Part shown: in pieces, positions 33,433 through 47,500 of the stretch | Position numbering within the stretch: position 1 is the stretch's first letter | Layout: each line of letters begins with the position of its first letter | Source: Alnus glutinosa | Taxonomy: Eukaryota > Streptophyta > Magnoliopsida > Fagales > Betulaceae | Direction: 5' to 3' | DNA length: 64,000 nucleotides | Assembly (NCBI RefSeq): GCF_958979055.1 | Contig: NC_084886.1 | Location: 36,910,154-36,974,153 of the forward strand | The notes under the pieces: model-generated | Databases searched by the model: none | What the model saw: the letters and a program-made list of their open reading frames with translations, nothing else | Told to the model about the DNA's origin: nothing | Made by a program: the position numbers and the translations under genes

Positions 33433-35374
33433 CAATCAATGCCTATCTCTGGTTTATTTTGAATAATTGAAGACGACCCAGTTGATAATCTTCACAGATA
33501 TAAACATGTATGGGTTTGAAATTGATAAGACTTGGAGATTTATGAATCTCTCTGAACTGACTTTCTCTCTCTCTCTTCCTTTCTATCTTTCCCAGCTTCT
33601 TTCTCTTTTTAGTTTTTGCTTTTCCTTATTCTTCAACTCTTTGGGGTCTCTCTCTTTCTATTTCTCTGTCTGTTTTTATCTCATCATTATCAGCTGATTC
33701 TAACTATATAGACCAACATGTCAGTAATTATATACCAGAATGACTTTAAATGCTTAAACCCACGTCTGAAACTAGCGCGTGATGCTTTGTAGCCTATCAT
33801 TCGAACTCATTCGTGGCTATAGGTCCAACGCGCATGGAGCGTGTCCAACACGGGAGCTGTTGCATATTTTGGATTTCTTTTCTTACGCAAAATGCCCTTC
33901 CTATTGGTTCATTTCTGCTCCCCCCTTTCAAATACCTCCCCCCCCCCCCCCCCCCCCCCCCCCAACCCCTCCTTGTCTATCTTCCAATTCTACGGTCCAT
34001 GCAAAGCTAGTTTTGATAGAGAATGCCCTAACACACCAATTTGCCCATTATTTTCTTCCTTTTGTCTCTCAAAAGGAATTTAATAGTGGGTTTTGGCTTG
34101 CTTCACGCTTAGATTACTTAATTTCTTTTGTGCCATAGTGGTGCATGTACCAAGAATAATCCCCCAAGTAATGCGCTCTCGGTGCTCGAAATTGACCTAA
34201 TAAGACCTATCTCACAAGTTGCACTACAACCAATTCAAACCCGATCGGGCTATGGACAATAAGCGTACCAGTATGAGGAAAACAACGTCTACGAAAGATC
34301 ATAGTCAAGCCATATGTATCCTAACACATCTTGATATTCTCGAGATATGAGGGAGCAATCGCTTAACAGAGTGGGATTCAATGAATCAAATCGGTTATTC
34401 CTAGATCTCCTTCCCTCGAAACCACCATCACTTGGAAAATACTCCACAAAAGGAATGAGAATGGTTCATTCACAAGGTACGCATTATTCTCTCCCTAAAC
34501 AATGCTCTGAATGTCCTTCACTTCTTCACCAAGAAAACATTCACTTAGGCATCATAGTGTTTTCTTGTCGATACACCCAACAAGTTAGGGCACTCATGCT
34601 TGTTTTTCTTTCCATTGCAAGTTCCATCGACTTGAGAGTACAGTATCCGATCAACTAATTCTTCACATATACAAATGTTACTTGATTTGCGACGGCATAT
34701 AATTCATTAGGCAGACTAGTACACTTATAGTCAGTTTACCGATTTGTCCCCTCTAATTTACACAGCTGGAAAAATGTTAGGTATATGAGATAATGGATGC
34801 AATTAATCATAAGAAGTTGATATGTATGAAGAGCTTCACGCATATGTCCAAAAGAATTGCAGAGTTGTTGTGTAGAAGCTGTCGAGCTCATGTTTTTGGG
34901 TATGTAAATGGTGGTGTATATACCATAAAAGTTAATAATAATAATAATAATAATAAAATTACCTTTTAAGCTTAATTTGACTAACTTAATCTTCAAGTTC
35001 GTAACCTTGACGCTCTCTCTCTTGAAACCTGTTTTTTCTTATAAAAATTTCTACAAAAACTTTCACTTTCACACTCTCACTTCAATAATGATAATTTTAA
35101 AAGTTACATAAAAAAAATTAAAAGAGCGTATAGCATTACTCTTTTCTAATTGAAAGTTTAACATAATTGAGGACGTGCATGCACACGAAGATAGGAGCTA
35201 GGGCAGCGTAAAAGTCTTCTACTTGCCTTTCCTTAAATGCAGGATAACTTAACATCATCAACAAGCAAGGGAAGCAACTGACTCTTCCATTAATTACGTC
35301 TCTAAACTTTATTTCATTAACAAGGAAAAAAAAAAAACCCTAAGCTGATCTATTGCCTTGCATCCTTATCGCCA

Positions 35375-35431
<57 letters not shown>

Positions 35432-36830
35432 CTAAACCTCACTCGAAAGTTGACCTCAAAAGCTCATCACCACCTACCCAAGTTCCAAAATAAACTAAAT
35501 ATTATCTTGAATAAACTATACGTATGATCATATGAAGATTAGCAAGTCCTAAAAATATTTGTTGAAACTAATAAATATTCAGGTATATTTTTATCCCAAT
35601 GAACCAACTTTCTTTTGGGAGCTCCAACAACAGTCCAAAAATGAATTGCAAACCATCTCAGCTATCTTTTTGTTGGTCAACTTTATTTAGTAGAGCAGCA
35701 TCCATCCATCCATCCATCCATCCCCCATCGTTAAGGATAGTGGAGTATCCATCCCCCCATCTACAGAGATGGAGCACTTGCTGATGCACATCACACTGAC
35801 ACTCCCTTTTCAAATGTTTTGAAAGATAGCTATCAAGTTAAATTTTCAACAACTATTGCTCTCGAAAGCTAGATCATGCGATGAATAGGTGTGTCTATGT
35901 AACGATCTACTCCCAACGACACAATATTGTTCATTTTTTACTATTCCAAACCAAACTTTTCAGGAAGTCACTTATCCTGGTACTACTCCTACATAAGCAT
36001 GCTTAATGCGGAGTTCTGATAAATTTATGGTCATTAAGACTTTAAAACGTGTTGTGTTAAGAAAAGTACGAATATACATATAAGTACATACCTATGTTTG
36101 GTTTTATTATCTTGTCCATCTCCGTACAAAAGATACGCAAATCCACCATTATAAAACCACATGTGGGTTTCACAGATTTAGTAGTAGGTTTGCAAAAAAG
36201 AAGTGTAAGAAATACATAAGAGAATAACATGAAACACATCTCATATATATATATATATATTATTTATGATTGGATTATAGGGAAATAGCTGTCAAACAAC
36301 CCCGAAAAAAGTTCAAAGACTATCCCCAGATTCCCCACTCCCCAGGTTACTGTTCATATATGGTCCAGGTACAGCCACTCGAACCGAACCCTAAGTTTTC
36401 TTCTTTATTTTCTTCTGTTATACCATTCAAAATCCCACATTCCCATAAATATATTCAAACCTTTTATCCACCAAAATCCAATCCTAAACCCTAAAACAAA
36501 ACAAATTCACGTTCAGATTCTCCTACACCATATATATTTTGTTTTAAGTTCATTTTGGTATCAAAACTTCTTCCCATAAATATTTCCAAACCTTGCTGGC
36601 AGGCTGCAGGCCGCAGGCTGCTCTAAACCAAATCCAAAAGCCAAACGGTGAGTGGGTGTCCCTTAGTCTTAGATCAGTCTTTTGTAAGGATTAGAATAGA
36701 ATCAGATCGACAGAAGATGTTTCATAAAACTCAACAACTATAACACGACCATTGGCTTTATTACACAAGAAGGAAAGGGCGTAAATAGCCGCCCAAGCAG
36801 GAGAATATTTTACATTTATTTTGGGAACTC

Positions 36831-36891
<61 letters not shown>

Positions 36892-37344
36892 AGACAATAA
36901 CTACAACACATGCTTATGGAAGGAGAAACATGAGAGTCAATCCAACCAAATCCACAACGGCAACTGCTTCTCATGATGAGTGAATCCTCAATAACAATCT
37001 CAAATGGCATCCATGCACTTGCTCTTTCTTTGATGAATAACCCATGCAATAATGTTTGTGTTGGCAGCATATAACTACTACATCAGCGCCTACAAAATTA
37101 AGCAGCTACCTCATATGAGTAGGTTGCTGATCCTTTTACCCAACAGCAAGGTGGATAACAATTCTAAATGCTCTCAATCTTATTAAAAACCAATCAGCTG
37201 GATCAAGTGCCTTTGCTGCAAGTGTAAGCCTCCTAACTGGTTTATGAGAACCATCCAAATGGTATATATGCCAGAACAAGCATCTGAGGTTGAAACCCAG
37301 AAAGCTTTCAAGTTTTGGGGGCCTCTCTAACGCTGACAACCTAG
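33306..37344. other. 4-kb spacer between the kinase promoter and the 3' end of PHYB
   Basis: Just upstream of the kinase start are (CT)n tracts (about 33321-33342, 33400-33418) and a short (TA)n, as in many plant 5' UTRs and promoters. Further on are a 26-base C run (33938-33963), a (TAA)n run near 34932-34957, and (TA)n at 35379-35426 and 36833-36887. The region 34150-34680 is less AT-rich but its frames match nothing I know. The last 200 bases are likely PHYB 3' UTR. Confidence 0.45.
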
Positions 37345-38456
37345 TCAAACACTCTTTGAGTCTGTCTGAGGCACGGGTAGTTCAAGAATAACTAAGAAAT
37401 AACATCTTTCTGACTCTCTGATATATTGGACTTCACCGTTCATGCACTTTAAAATTTTTCTGCACATGCTCAGCCCTAGGCCTTCCTGAGTCACCCATCG
37501 ACTGCTGTGGAACATGTCCTGAATCAATTCAGGAGGGAGACCTTCACCAGGGCATACCATCCTTCACAAGTAACATCAGCAATTAGTTAAGTGGAAAGCA
37601 AAGACTTAGCCTGTTTGAGATTGTGTTAAAGAACTTAAAAAATACTTTTAGTACATAAAAGGTTGTGTCAGGAAAAAAATGGGTCAATTTGGTGAAAAAC
37701 TTAAAAAACACTTCTTTGACTTTTTTATTCTTGAAAAAACCCAAAACTGCGTTTTGGGAGAAGCTTGAAAATGAGGCTTTTTAAAAAAAAAATCTTTCTC
37801 GCTTTTTCTATAGACAAAAGTTATATTTTCCAACGCGTGTGTGTGTGTATATATATATATATGGGCGTCTCAAAGGGATAGGCAACTCAGACCCCCATGA
37901 AATAAAGCCCCTAAAAAAGTAACATTAAAAACCTCTTAAAAAAAAAAAAAATCTTAAAAATAGCATTAAAAGGGGGCACCTAAGAAATAAAGCCCCTTAA
38001 AAAATAATTTACAACTAATGATGAAAATAATTTATAACTAGTTAGGCATCATTGACATTTGAAAGGCATCTTTACGAACAAAAATAAAAAATAAAAAAAA
38101 TCAAGAGAAGGTGAAATATGCCTTTACCCTTGAGAGAGAAGATTAAAAATAACTTAATTACTTAATGTAACTTAAGATCTCATTTTCAACAAGTCTACTT
38201 AACCGCTCATAGAGACTGAATTTTTATCTAGAACATTCTACTTTATCTATAACTCTATTTCCTTTTTAATTATTTTCCTCCTCTTTTCTTTTACAGTCTT
38301 TCATATCACTATTTGTCTATTCTACACTTTTAACTCTTTTCGCAAAGGTTATAAATTCTGAGTCATTGTTTCAAGTTTTGAAAACTTATGGCAAAGTACA
38401 AATTTTCATTTTCCCAATATAAAACTTTTCAATGATTTTAAATTTAATATAAAAAA

Positions 38457-38490
<34 letters not shown>

Positions 38491-38538
38491 ATAGAGAGAG
38501 TGAGAAGGAATAGAACTTGCAATAATAACCAATTACTT

Positions 38539-38598
<60 letters not shown>

Positions 38599-41500
38599 TT
38601 GTCTTACAAAATAAATTGCCAATAAAGAATTCATATCGAAAAGTAAATACAAAGCAGATATCAGTTAGGCTATGGCAACATAGAGTACAGAGGAATCACA
38701 AGTACAGTAACACAACTTTGCAGTGCCCATATATGCCCATCCAAGTTTGTTCACCCAATATCAAGTAATCAACTTGCTTAAAGCTCATTATTATTTGTTT
38801 CTCTAAAAAAGCTATATATATAATAAATTCTACCGAAAAAAGAACTTCCTATATTAGGTATGCAACTCTGGCTGGTTAGGTCAAATTAAAGGCCAAACCT
38901 AACATTTGAACAGAATTTAGCAGGGTATCAGTGTTGGCAGATTGGGCAACTCCAAACCCACTTTTGAAAGTCATGGAAAACAATCTATAATAAATCAAGT
39001 GACATGCATGGAAAATCTAATGCTGATATATGAAATCACAAGAATTGGAACAGGCTTAAAGATTCCACCAAAACATCCACATCTTTATTAGCTACTCTAA
39101 GAAGCCATGAAGACAAGCTGTTGATGACACAGATCTAAAGAACGATGTGATGATGTGCGCAAGCCTCAGAGGACCTCTAAGCTTATCAGACGCACGAGAT
39201 TATGTTAATCAACCCGCCATGATAATAAGAATTTTTTTTTTTGGGGGGGGGGGGGGGGGGTGTGGGGTTGGCTAATATTCCTAAAAACCCCAGTCACCAA
39301 CACAAGCCTCTTCTACACCAATGAACATATTGAGAGACAAGCCTCTGCATGTCATAGGTAAGAGGAATACTTGAAACTATAAAGAGTCACAGAGCTGTAA
39401 ATAAACCAGTCTATTCAACAACCCACTCAATACCCACTTAGTTTAGCCCGATCCGAACTCGAGCTCAATACTATAGAAACCCGCTCGATTAGTAAGTGAT
39501 ACATACCCGATTCACTCGACAAAACTCGATAGGGGCTCGCGAGCTTAGCTCGTTTAAAGCTCAACCGAATCGTTCGCCCGGCTCGTTAGTCTGACTTGTT
39601 AGCTTGTTCATATCTCTTGTATATATATACAAATATATATATTAATATATTACTAAAAATGAGTTATATAAATTTAAACATGTATATTAGTAATTAAGTA
39701 ATATATGTTACTTAATATTTATGTGTGTATTAGTTGACATACTAACTAGTTAGTTCATAAACTAACATATTATATATGTATGTTCATATATATATATACT
39801 AAATAAGCATATAGTATACTAGCTAAGTAAATATAGTATTACATATTAATTATAATACTTTGATAATAGTATTTAGTATGTTAAACAAACATATTAATTT
39901 ATTAATAATTAGTATATATATATAAACATACATATATCACATCACACATGGTTAACAACAGTTATATATATTATACTTATACTATAGTTACTTAGTTATA
40001 TAGAGTATATTATACTTCACCTGGCTAGTTAGAAAAGTATGTATCTGTCCAAGGGTAGCAAAGCCACCCTTATCAAGAGCACCCTCGCTAATTTACCCAC
40101 GTACTACATGTTCCTCTTCCATCTCCCGGTGAGTGTTGCTAAACGCATTGAGAAGCTACAACGTGATTTCTTATGGAGCGGGCTAGGTGAAGAGTTCAAA
40201 TTTCATTTGGTGAGTTGGTCCAAGGTATGCACTCTGATTTCTGAGGGAGGGTTGGGTATAAGAAATTTGTTGGTTTTCAATCGTGCTCTGTTAGGTAAGC
40301 GGATGTGGTGCCATGGGATTGAGAGAGACGCTTGGTGGAGAATTGTGATGGATTCAAAATATGACAACTTATGGGGTGGGTGGTGCTCTCTTGAGCCGAC
40401 AGGAACCTTTGGGGTGGGGTTGTGGAAGAACATTAGAAAAGGTTGGGAGTCATTCTTAAGCTTTTCTAGACTTGTGGTGAGGGATAGGACTAGGATTAGA
40501 TTTTGGCATGATCTATGGTGTGGGGATACGGTTCTCAAAGATGTTTTTCTTGTTCTTTTTTGTATTGCTTGGTCAAAGGACGCCTCTGTTGCGGCTAATG
40601 TGGAGCTCCTAGGCGATTCTATTCAGTGGAATGTGAGCTTTACTAGAGAGGCGCATGATTGGGAAGTGGGTGTTTTTGCGTATTTTCTACAAGTCTTGCA
40701 TTCAGTTACAGTGAGAAGAGGTAGCGAAAATAAGCTTTTGTGGGTTCCCTCCAAACGAGGTCTTTTCAAGGTTAAGTCGTTCTTCTGTTCTTTGTGTTCT
40801 GAAGGGAGTCGCTTTCCTTGGAAGAGCATGTAGCGGACCTAGGCTCCTTTGAGGGCAGTCTTTTTCGGATGGTCGGCAACTAAAGGCAAAATTCTTACTT
40901 TGGATAATCTTAGGAAACAGCGTATTATTGTCATAGATAGTTGTTGCATGTGTAAGAGAAATGGGGAGTCTGTGGACCATCTTCTTCTTCTTCATTGTGA
41001 TGTGGCTTCTGCTTTGTGGAGTGTTCTCTTTATCCACTTCGGGATGTCTTGGGTTATGCCTAGACGGGTTATAGACTTGTTTGTGTATTGGTGGTCCGCT
41101 GGAAGGCCTAGGAGTGCTATGGTTGGAAAATGGTGCCCACTTGCCTTTTTTGGACTATTTTGAGAGAGATAAATAATAAGAGCTTTGGGGATTTAGATAT
41201 ATCCTTGGAGGATATTATTTCCTCTTTCTTCCATACTTTGTACCTTTGGACTGCAGCTTTTGTGTCCCTTCTAACGATTAGTTATGATGATTTTCTTGTT
41301 CACTTTTCTCTTTCTAGTTAGGTGCCTCATCTTGTATACTGTCAATGTACTTAGGGACACCTTACGCTTTTAATAAGATTGGTTTATTACTTATCAAAAA
41401 AAAAAATTGTACTTATAGACTATAGTTATGTACTATATTTTATAATATGTCTTATATAGTTACATATTAGATATTTATGCTATAAATAAATGTATAGAGG

Positions 41501-44500
41501 TTGTCACAAACTCGGGCTTGAACTCCGCTTTGATGACATATTAAAAAATTTAATAGCTTAGTTTGAGCTCTAGTTGAGCCAAGCTTGTCGGGTACCCGAC
41601 TTGGCGAATGGTATTCTCAACGAGCTCAAGCTTGAGCTTGAACTCGTGCTCAAGCTCGCCCGAATTTTAAACAAGTCGAACTTGAACACACATTTTATAG
41701 CTCGGCTTGAGTTTGAGCTCGACTATTAAAGCTCCACTCATAAACAAGCCAGTCTTGAAATCTTAAAGTTCGACTCGATTACAGCCCTTAGTATAAACCA
41801 TCATGTTCTTCAATTTTAAAGAGATATTACATGCAAAAAATCATTCTAGGAACAATGGTTCCCACTATAAACCATCGTGTCTTTGGATAAGTCAACAACT
41901 TGCATAATAAGTGGTATTCAAATGATTTTGCCCTACTCACATTATGAGTCAACCACGCCGGTTCTGATTGAAAGCTTAACTTGGCTGAATCAGTGCCCAA
42001 CTTCTGGTAGCTTTAAAGTAAAGATAAATTGGCAGGTCTGGTGCTTTTTTTATAAGAAAGATTCAAAGAACACAAATAATGATCCACAACCCAAGTATGC
42101 CTCACTAAATTGATTCTAAGGAGTGCTGAAGGACAGTGGGAGACGGAAGGAGTGAACAAATCAGGAGAACCATTATCAAAACCAGCACAGTTTTGTTCGC
42201 ACCCAAACAGACAAACATTTGTTATTGAGGTCCTCTCAACTTTATGAAAAGAAGAATGAAAAAAAATGGTAAAGAGTAAGACACCCTACATGGTTCCTTT
42301 TTAATAAATCAGTATTAATCCATCAACATATAGTTGAAAAAAATGTAAAATAAATGCAAGTCCAACATACCTGAATTCTGTGTGCAAAAGTGTGATTCCA
42401 TCAGAAATTTGCTTCAAGCTTGGACGAACATGAATCTCTACCCAACCTTCTGGAGATGGTGCATAACGCACCATATTTAACAAGAAATCGGCAAGCACCT
42501 GTTGAATTCTTACTTGATCACCACAAATGGCCAATGATTTGATTTCTTCTGGAATATCCCGAATCAATTGTAAATTTCTTTCCCTCAGCAATATCATTAC
42601 TTGGCTAACAACAGCATTTATGACACTCCCAAGTAAGAATTCTACATTCTCAAGCTCCAATGAACCGATTCTGAAAGAAATTAGAAACTTAAGTCATGTT
42701 TTCTCATTAACAAAATTATGCTGAGCTTTTGATATTAATAAAAGCATGAACTTTAGCATGATAGCAATGAATGAACACAAGTTAAAAATAAAAGACATTA
42801 TTTTCAATCAAAAGCTATAATATGTAATAGCATGATAGCAATGAATAAAACAAGTTAAAAATAAAAAGACATTATTTTCAATCAAAAGCTATAATATGTA
42901 ATTGGCCAGAAATATAATGCAAATTTTAAATAAACTGATGTTTATTTATTCTCTCAGCACGAACATTTCGCTGCTTTCCCTCTTTTGACAAATCCTAGAA
43001 GGAAAGCCTACTATAACACAAGTAACACACACACACACACACACACAATTGACAGCATCATAAAGTCAAATGATAGATAAGGATCATGTAGTCAGCCCAT
43101 CTAGGCGGAATAAGTTTTGATGAGTTAACAGCAATCAAGTGATACTTGCAGTCAATAGATTTAGATTGACAACATCATCATGGTACATACCACTTCAAGC
43201 AAGGACCTTCTGAACTAAGTAAGAGCCAAAATGAGAATCTACAAGAATGACTTTGGGGTGGACCAATTCAAAAGCAAGTTTTTATAAAGCTAAAAGTTAG
43301 CAATGAAAAAGAAAAGGAGAAGCAAGGTGACATTATCATTATTACTAGAAATTACATTAGAGAATGTGGTTGGCAATTCTCAAAGCCATAAGCCACTACA
43401 CATTTTTTTTTTTTTATAAGCATAAGCCACAACACATTTGAACAGATAGAACTCAATGTTTCCTCTCCTTAAGCAAAGTTATAGACCATTATCCATGACA
43501 TGGAATGATAAAACTTTAAGTTAATTGGATAAATACACAATTATTTAGCCAAGATCCACGTGTATACTTTCTTAGATCCCCATAATCTTTAATCTTCCAA
43601 CTATCGCAAATCAACACTCTAACAAGCCTTTGCTTCTCTCTCTAACTTTTTAGAGAGAAGCTCTCCCCTCTCAACCCCATGTGTGAGAGTTCCCCACCCC
43701 GCGCAATAGAAGAGCTGTGCTTCCTCCTTCCTTTTACCCCAAAACCTCGCCCATTGCTCTCCCTCCCCTTTTTTACTCCATCTTCATCCACATGCCACCC
43801 CATCACCTTTGTTGGCCTCCTGACCACCCCACGTTGCTCTTCTCCACCGCGCTTTGATTTCACGCAGCAATTTTTTTGGCTCTCCCATACATCCTCTCCT
43901 CATCAGCCTCTCTATACCCATACTCCCTTTTTGCCTATGGAGATTGCTAGATCCAAATCCAATGTCCCCTAAGCATCAACTGCAGGACACCTCCCTCATC
44001 AGGCATCAAAGTGGAGCTCCTCTTCAATGGCTTTGGTCCAGTCGATCTCAGTGCAATCTTTCTGGCTGTAGCTACCAAGCTTTCTTCTCGCCGCAGTAAG
44101 AGTTTCTCCAAGCTGCCTATCCTTAGGACTACCTTAAAAACCGTTGTTTCTGATGACCCATTTCTTCGCATATGGGGGAAGAAGCCATTGAGTCGGACCA
44201 ATTATTTGGCCCATTCCTAGTATTTTTTTATGCTTTTTCGGGCACTTTTCTACTGTACTAGGGTGATTGTTAGGGTCCCCACCCCTCATTGTGTACTTGT
44301 TCTTTTATGTTCAATACAATCTTACTCAAAAAAAAAAAAAAAAAAAAAAAACTATTGCACATCAGAGTGAATGTTAAGGTTATCGCCCATCTATATTAAT
44401 ACATTTTTGGACTAAACTAAAAGCCACTATTATAGGAAAGTGCCTTATATATCAAGCTGGATGTAGTATAATTGGTTGAAACATGCATCAGATTTAGATT

Positions 44501-47500
44501 CCCAGTGGTGTCAATAGAGAGATGACAATAACTTGTGACTACTTTAAATTGTATATTTATTGTAAGAGTTTAGTAGCCAAATGACAAAATATTGCTATAT
44601 GCATCCAAAACTCATCAATCAAAATAATTTGTTCAAGAAAAACTCACCCATCTTCAAAGCTCTCAAGATCAATATCCTTTATAATCTTCAACATCTGCTT
44701 CTCACAAGCAGCACTAGTCTCAAGGAACTGCTTTTGATCTTCGGTCAATTCTGTAGCCTCCAAAAGTGAGTTAGTAAAACGAATACCACTCAAAGGGTTC
44801 TTTATTTCCTGGCAAATGTAAGCCAACTCTTTCATCCTTGAAAAGCATTTCTTCTCTTGTTGCCGCTGAACTTTCAGAGCTTGCTGCAGCTCAGGACTAG
44901 CAATGTGCAAGAAGCAGAAGGCTCCAATAATCTGGCCATCCATATTTACCCTCTTGTTTGCTGTCAAGAGAGCTTGTACATATTTCCCATTCCGATCAAA
45001 GAAGGAAAATGGGAACTTATCTGTGTCCTGCCCTCCAATTGCATTGTGCAAGACAATCATGAATTTTGTCAAAGCATCTGGACCCTTGAGTCGACAGCAA
45101 CTGCCAAAAACCTCTCCAACCAACATTTTTCCCATGATGTCCCCTCGGGTCCACCCAGTGAGCTTTTCCATGGCAGTGTTCCACTCTGAGCAACACGTAT
45201 TCTCATCTGAAGCAAATATGGGAGGGATCAAAGGATTGGGACTGTGAACAATAGCCTTGTAATCACCTTGTATGTGGATGAACTTGTCCATCACCACTTT
45301 CTGACCGGTAACATCCTGACCAACAAAACAAACTCCAACGATATTATTCATGTAATCCTTGCTGGAGCAAGCATTGACCACCACATATATAGCGTTCTTA
45401 GGATTCTCAGGGCCAAAGGTCTTCAGTTTTATCTCTACATTCTTTTCTTCTTCACCTGCATTAATTAAACTAAAGTGATATAAACAATGTAACCAAAACC
45501 AACTCCCTTTCAAAGCCAAGATTATGTACCGATAAATAGAAGATCCCTTCCAAGCTAAAAAATAAGATTCAGACCTTCCAACCCATGAAACAAGGATATT
45601 AATACTTTAGCCTCTCCTTTTTTTGACACAGGACATCATTTCTGAACACCAACATTATGTTCAGGACTGTATCCCTTAAATCACTGTGTTGGCACTTACC
45701 TATATTGGACATTGACACTCATGCCACTGTCCATGTCCAGTTGCTAACAAAATAATCAGCAACCACATGATAGGACATCCATTAGGTTTATTATTGAGAA
45801 AATAGTAGAAATTCTTCAACTTTTTAGTCAAAGCTACTTATAGTAATTATAAGGGACGCCACCTGCTAGGACCGTGTATCAAGATATTCAAGAGAACTCC
45901 TAGTGTGAAATCGAACCCAAGATGTCCGAGTCTAGGAAGATAAAATGCAAATATATTAACACAACATCAGACATAAGCACGCTCTGGCAGATTATAACTT
46001 TAACCAGTCATATGGAGAGAATGGTTGAAGAGAGGCTAGCATATAATGCTCAATTGCTGAGGTGTTTGGACAAACTATTCAAGTTAAACCATCAGAGTAT
46101 ACATAGTCAAAGTGAGTGACTTCTTGCTTTGTATCTAATCTTTAATATACATTTGATTATCTGCAGATGATTTTTTTTTTTTTTTTTCTTAAAAAAATAT
46201 ATATATAATGCAACATACTAGCAACTATTGTCCATGGCAAAGAACTCAATTTGTTTAATTGTTTTAATTAGCAGGGTTTTCTTTGTGCAATACAAAATGA
46301 ACTGGAACAAAACATTTCAACAGGATGCCAATACACCCCCTTATTGAATTTCTTGAATTAGCAGGGAGAAAGACATTAGATGTAAATAGACTACCTCCCA
46401 AAGCGTGATAAAGAAGCTTGTCTACTGTTTCTTCAGATTCTTTATAAACAAGATCGTGAACCAAGGACTTCCCCATAGCTTCATCTACTGAGAGCCCAGT
46501 CAACTCTGCAACCTTCGCATTCCACCCATTTATACAGCCATCAACGTCTACAGCAAATATAGGTGCAGTTGCAGTCTCTATCAACCTGACCATTTCTCTC
46601 GCAACGGCACCGAGCTCATCCATCCCTTGCAGCTCCAGGCCCCCAAGCTCGGCATGTATAACAGCCTTAGAATTGCTTGCCTCAGCATCTCTAAACGAGT
46701 CTCGCAGAATAAGCTGCAAAGAGTGGATAGCATCCATTTCTGCATTCTCCCATGGCAAGCTGCGGCTTTTTACCACTTCCAAAAATGCCTTGAACGAAGA
46801 ACGTGGATGCATCCTCTGCCCATCATCCTTGTCCTGCGGATGATGCTTGGCACCACCCCATTTGATCTCTTTTCCAGTGTGGGATCGGAACCAGAATAGA
46901 AAATCCCTTTTAGTGATATAAGCAACGGCCAAACCACAAACAGCATCTCCAAGCGAGGCTGCTCCAGGGTACCCAGCATCAGCCAAACTGTCTGTGCTTA
47001 AACCTGTGGAGTCTCCATGGAAAGCCAACAACCACTCCACTATGTCCTTTATCTGCGCCTCTGTAGGGGTCACACCCATTGGGTAGTACTTCCCCTGATA
47101 GTAGAGGGCTGCCCCATCACACTTCACGAGGTCCATAATGCTAGGACTTTGAGTAACAATTCCAGTAGGTGAGTCACGAAGAAGCATATCGCACAAGAGA
47201 GTCTGCGTCCTTAAAACATGTTTCTCCAACAATTGCGATGCCAATTGCAACTCCATATTCAATTGGAGTCCAAACGCCTGCATCAAGAACTCACAAGCAT
47301 AGCGGAGAGGGAATGGAATGCATCGAGCAGAAGTGTGGTGGCAAACAACCAAGCCCCACAACCTCATTACATTCCGCCCACCAACAGCTTCCTCGTCATT
47401 CCCATTGATAACAACTGCCATTGCTAATGAGGCATTTGAGCCCATATTGGCCATATACTGAGCATGACAACCATGAGGAGCACGAAGTGTGGAACCAACC

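Noticed and set aside
33779..34138. Frames containing a poly-Pro stretch
   Set aside because: The Pro run is only the 26-base C homopolymer at 33938-33963.
34347..34658. 103-codon plus-strand frame in the kinase-PHYB spacer
   Set aside because: No similarity recognised, no promoter or splice context; treated as chance or decayed repeat.
45840..45935. SINE or tRNA-like block with a B-box-like GGGTTCGATTTC on the minus strand
   Set aside because: No convincing A box, tail or target duplication; similar B-box-like words near 44500, 49680 and 61345 were equally weak. No tRNA cloverleaf could be drawn.
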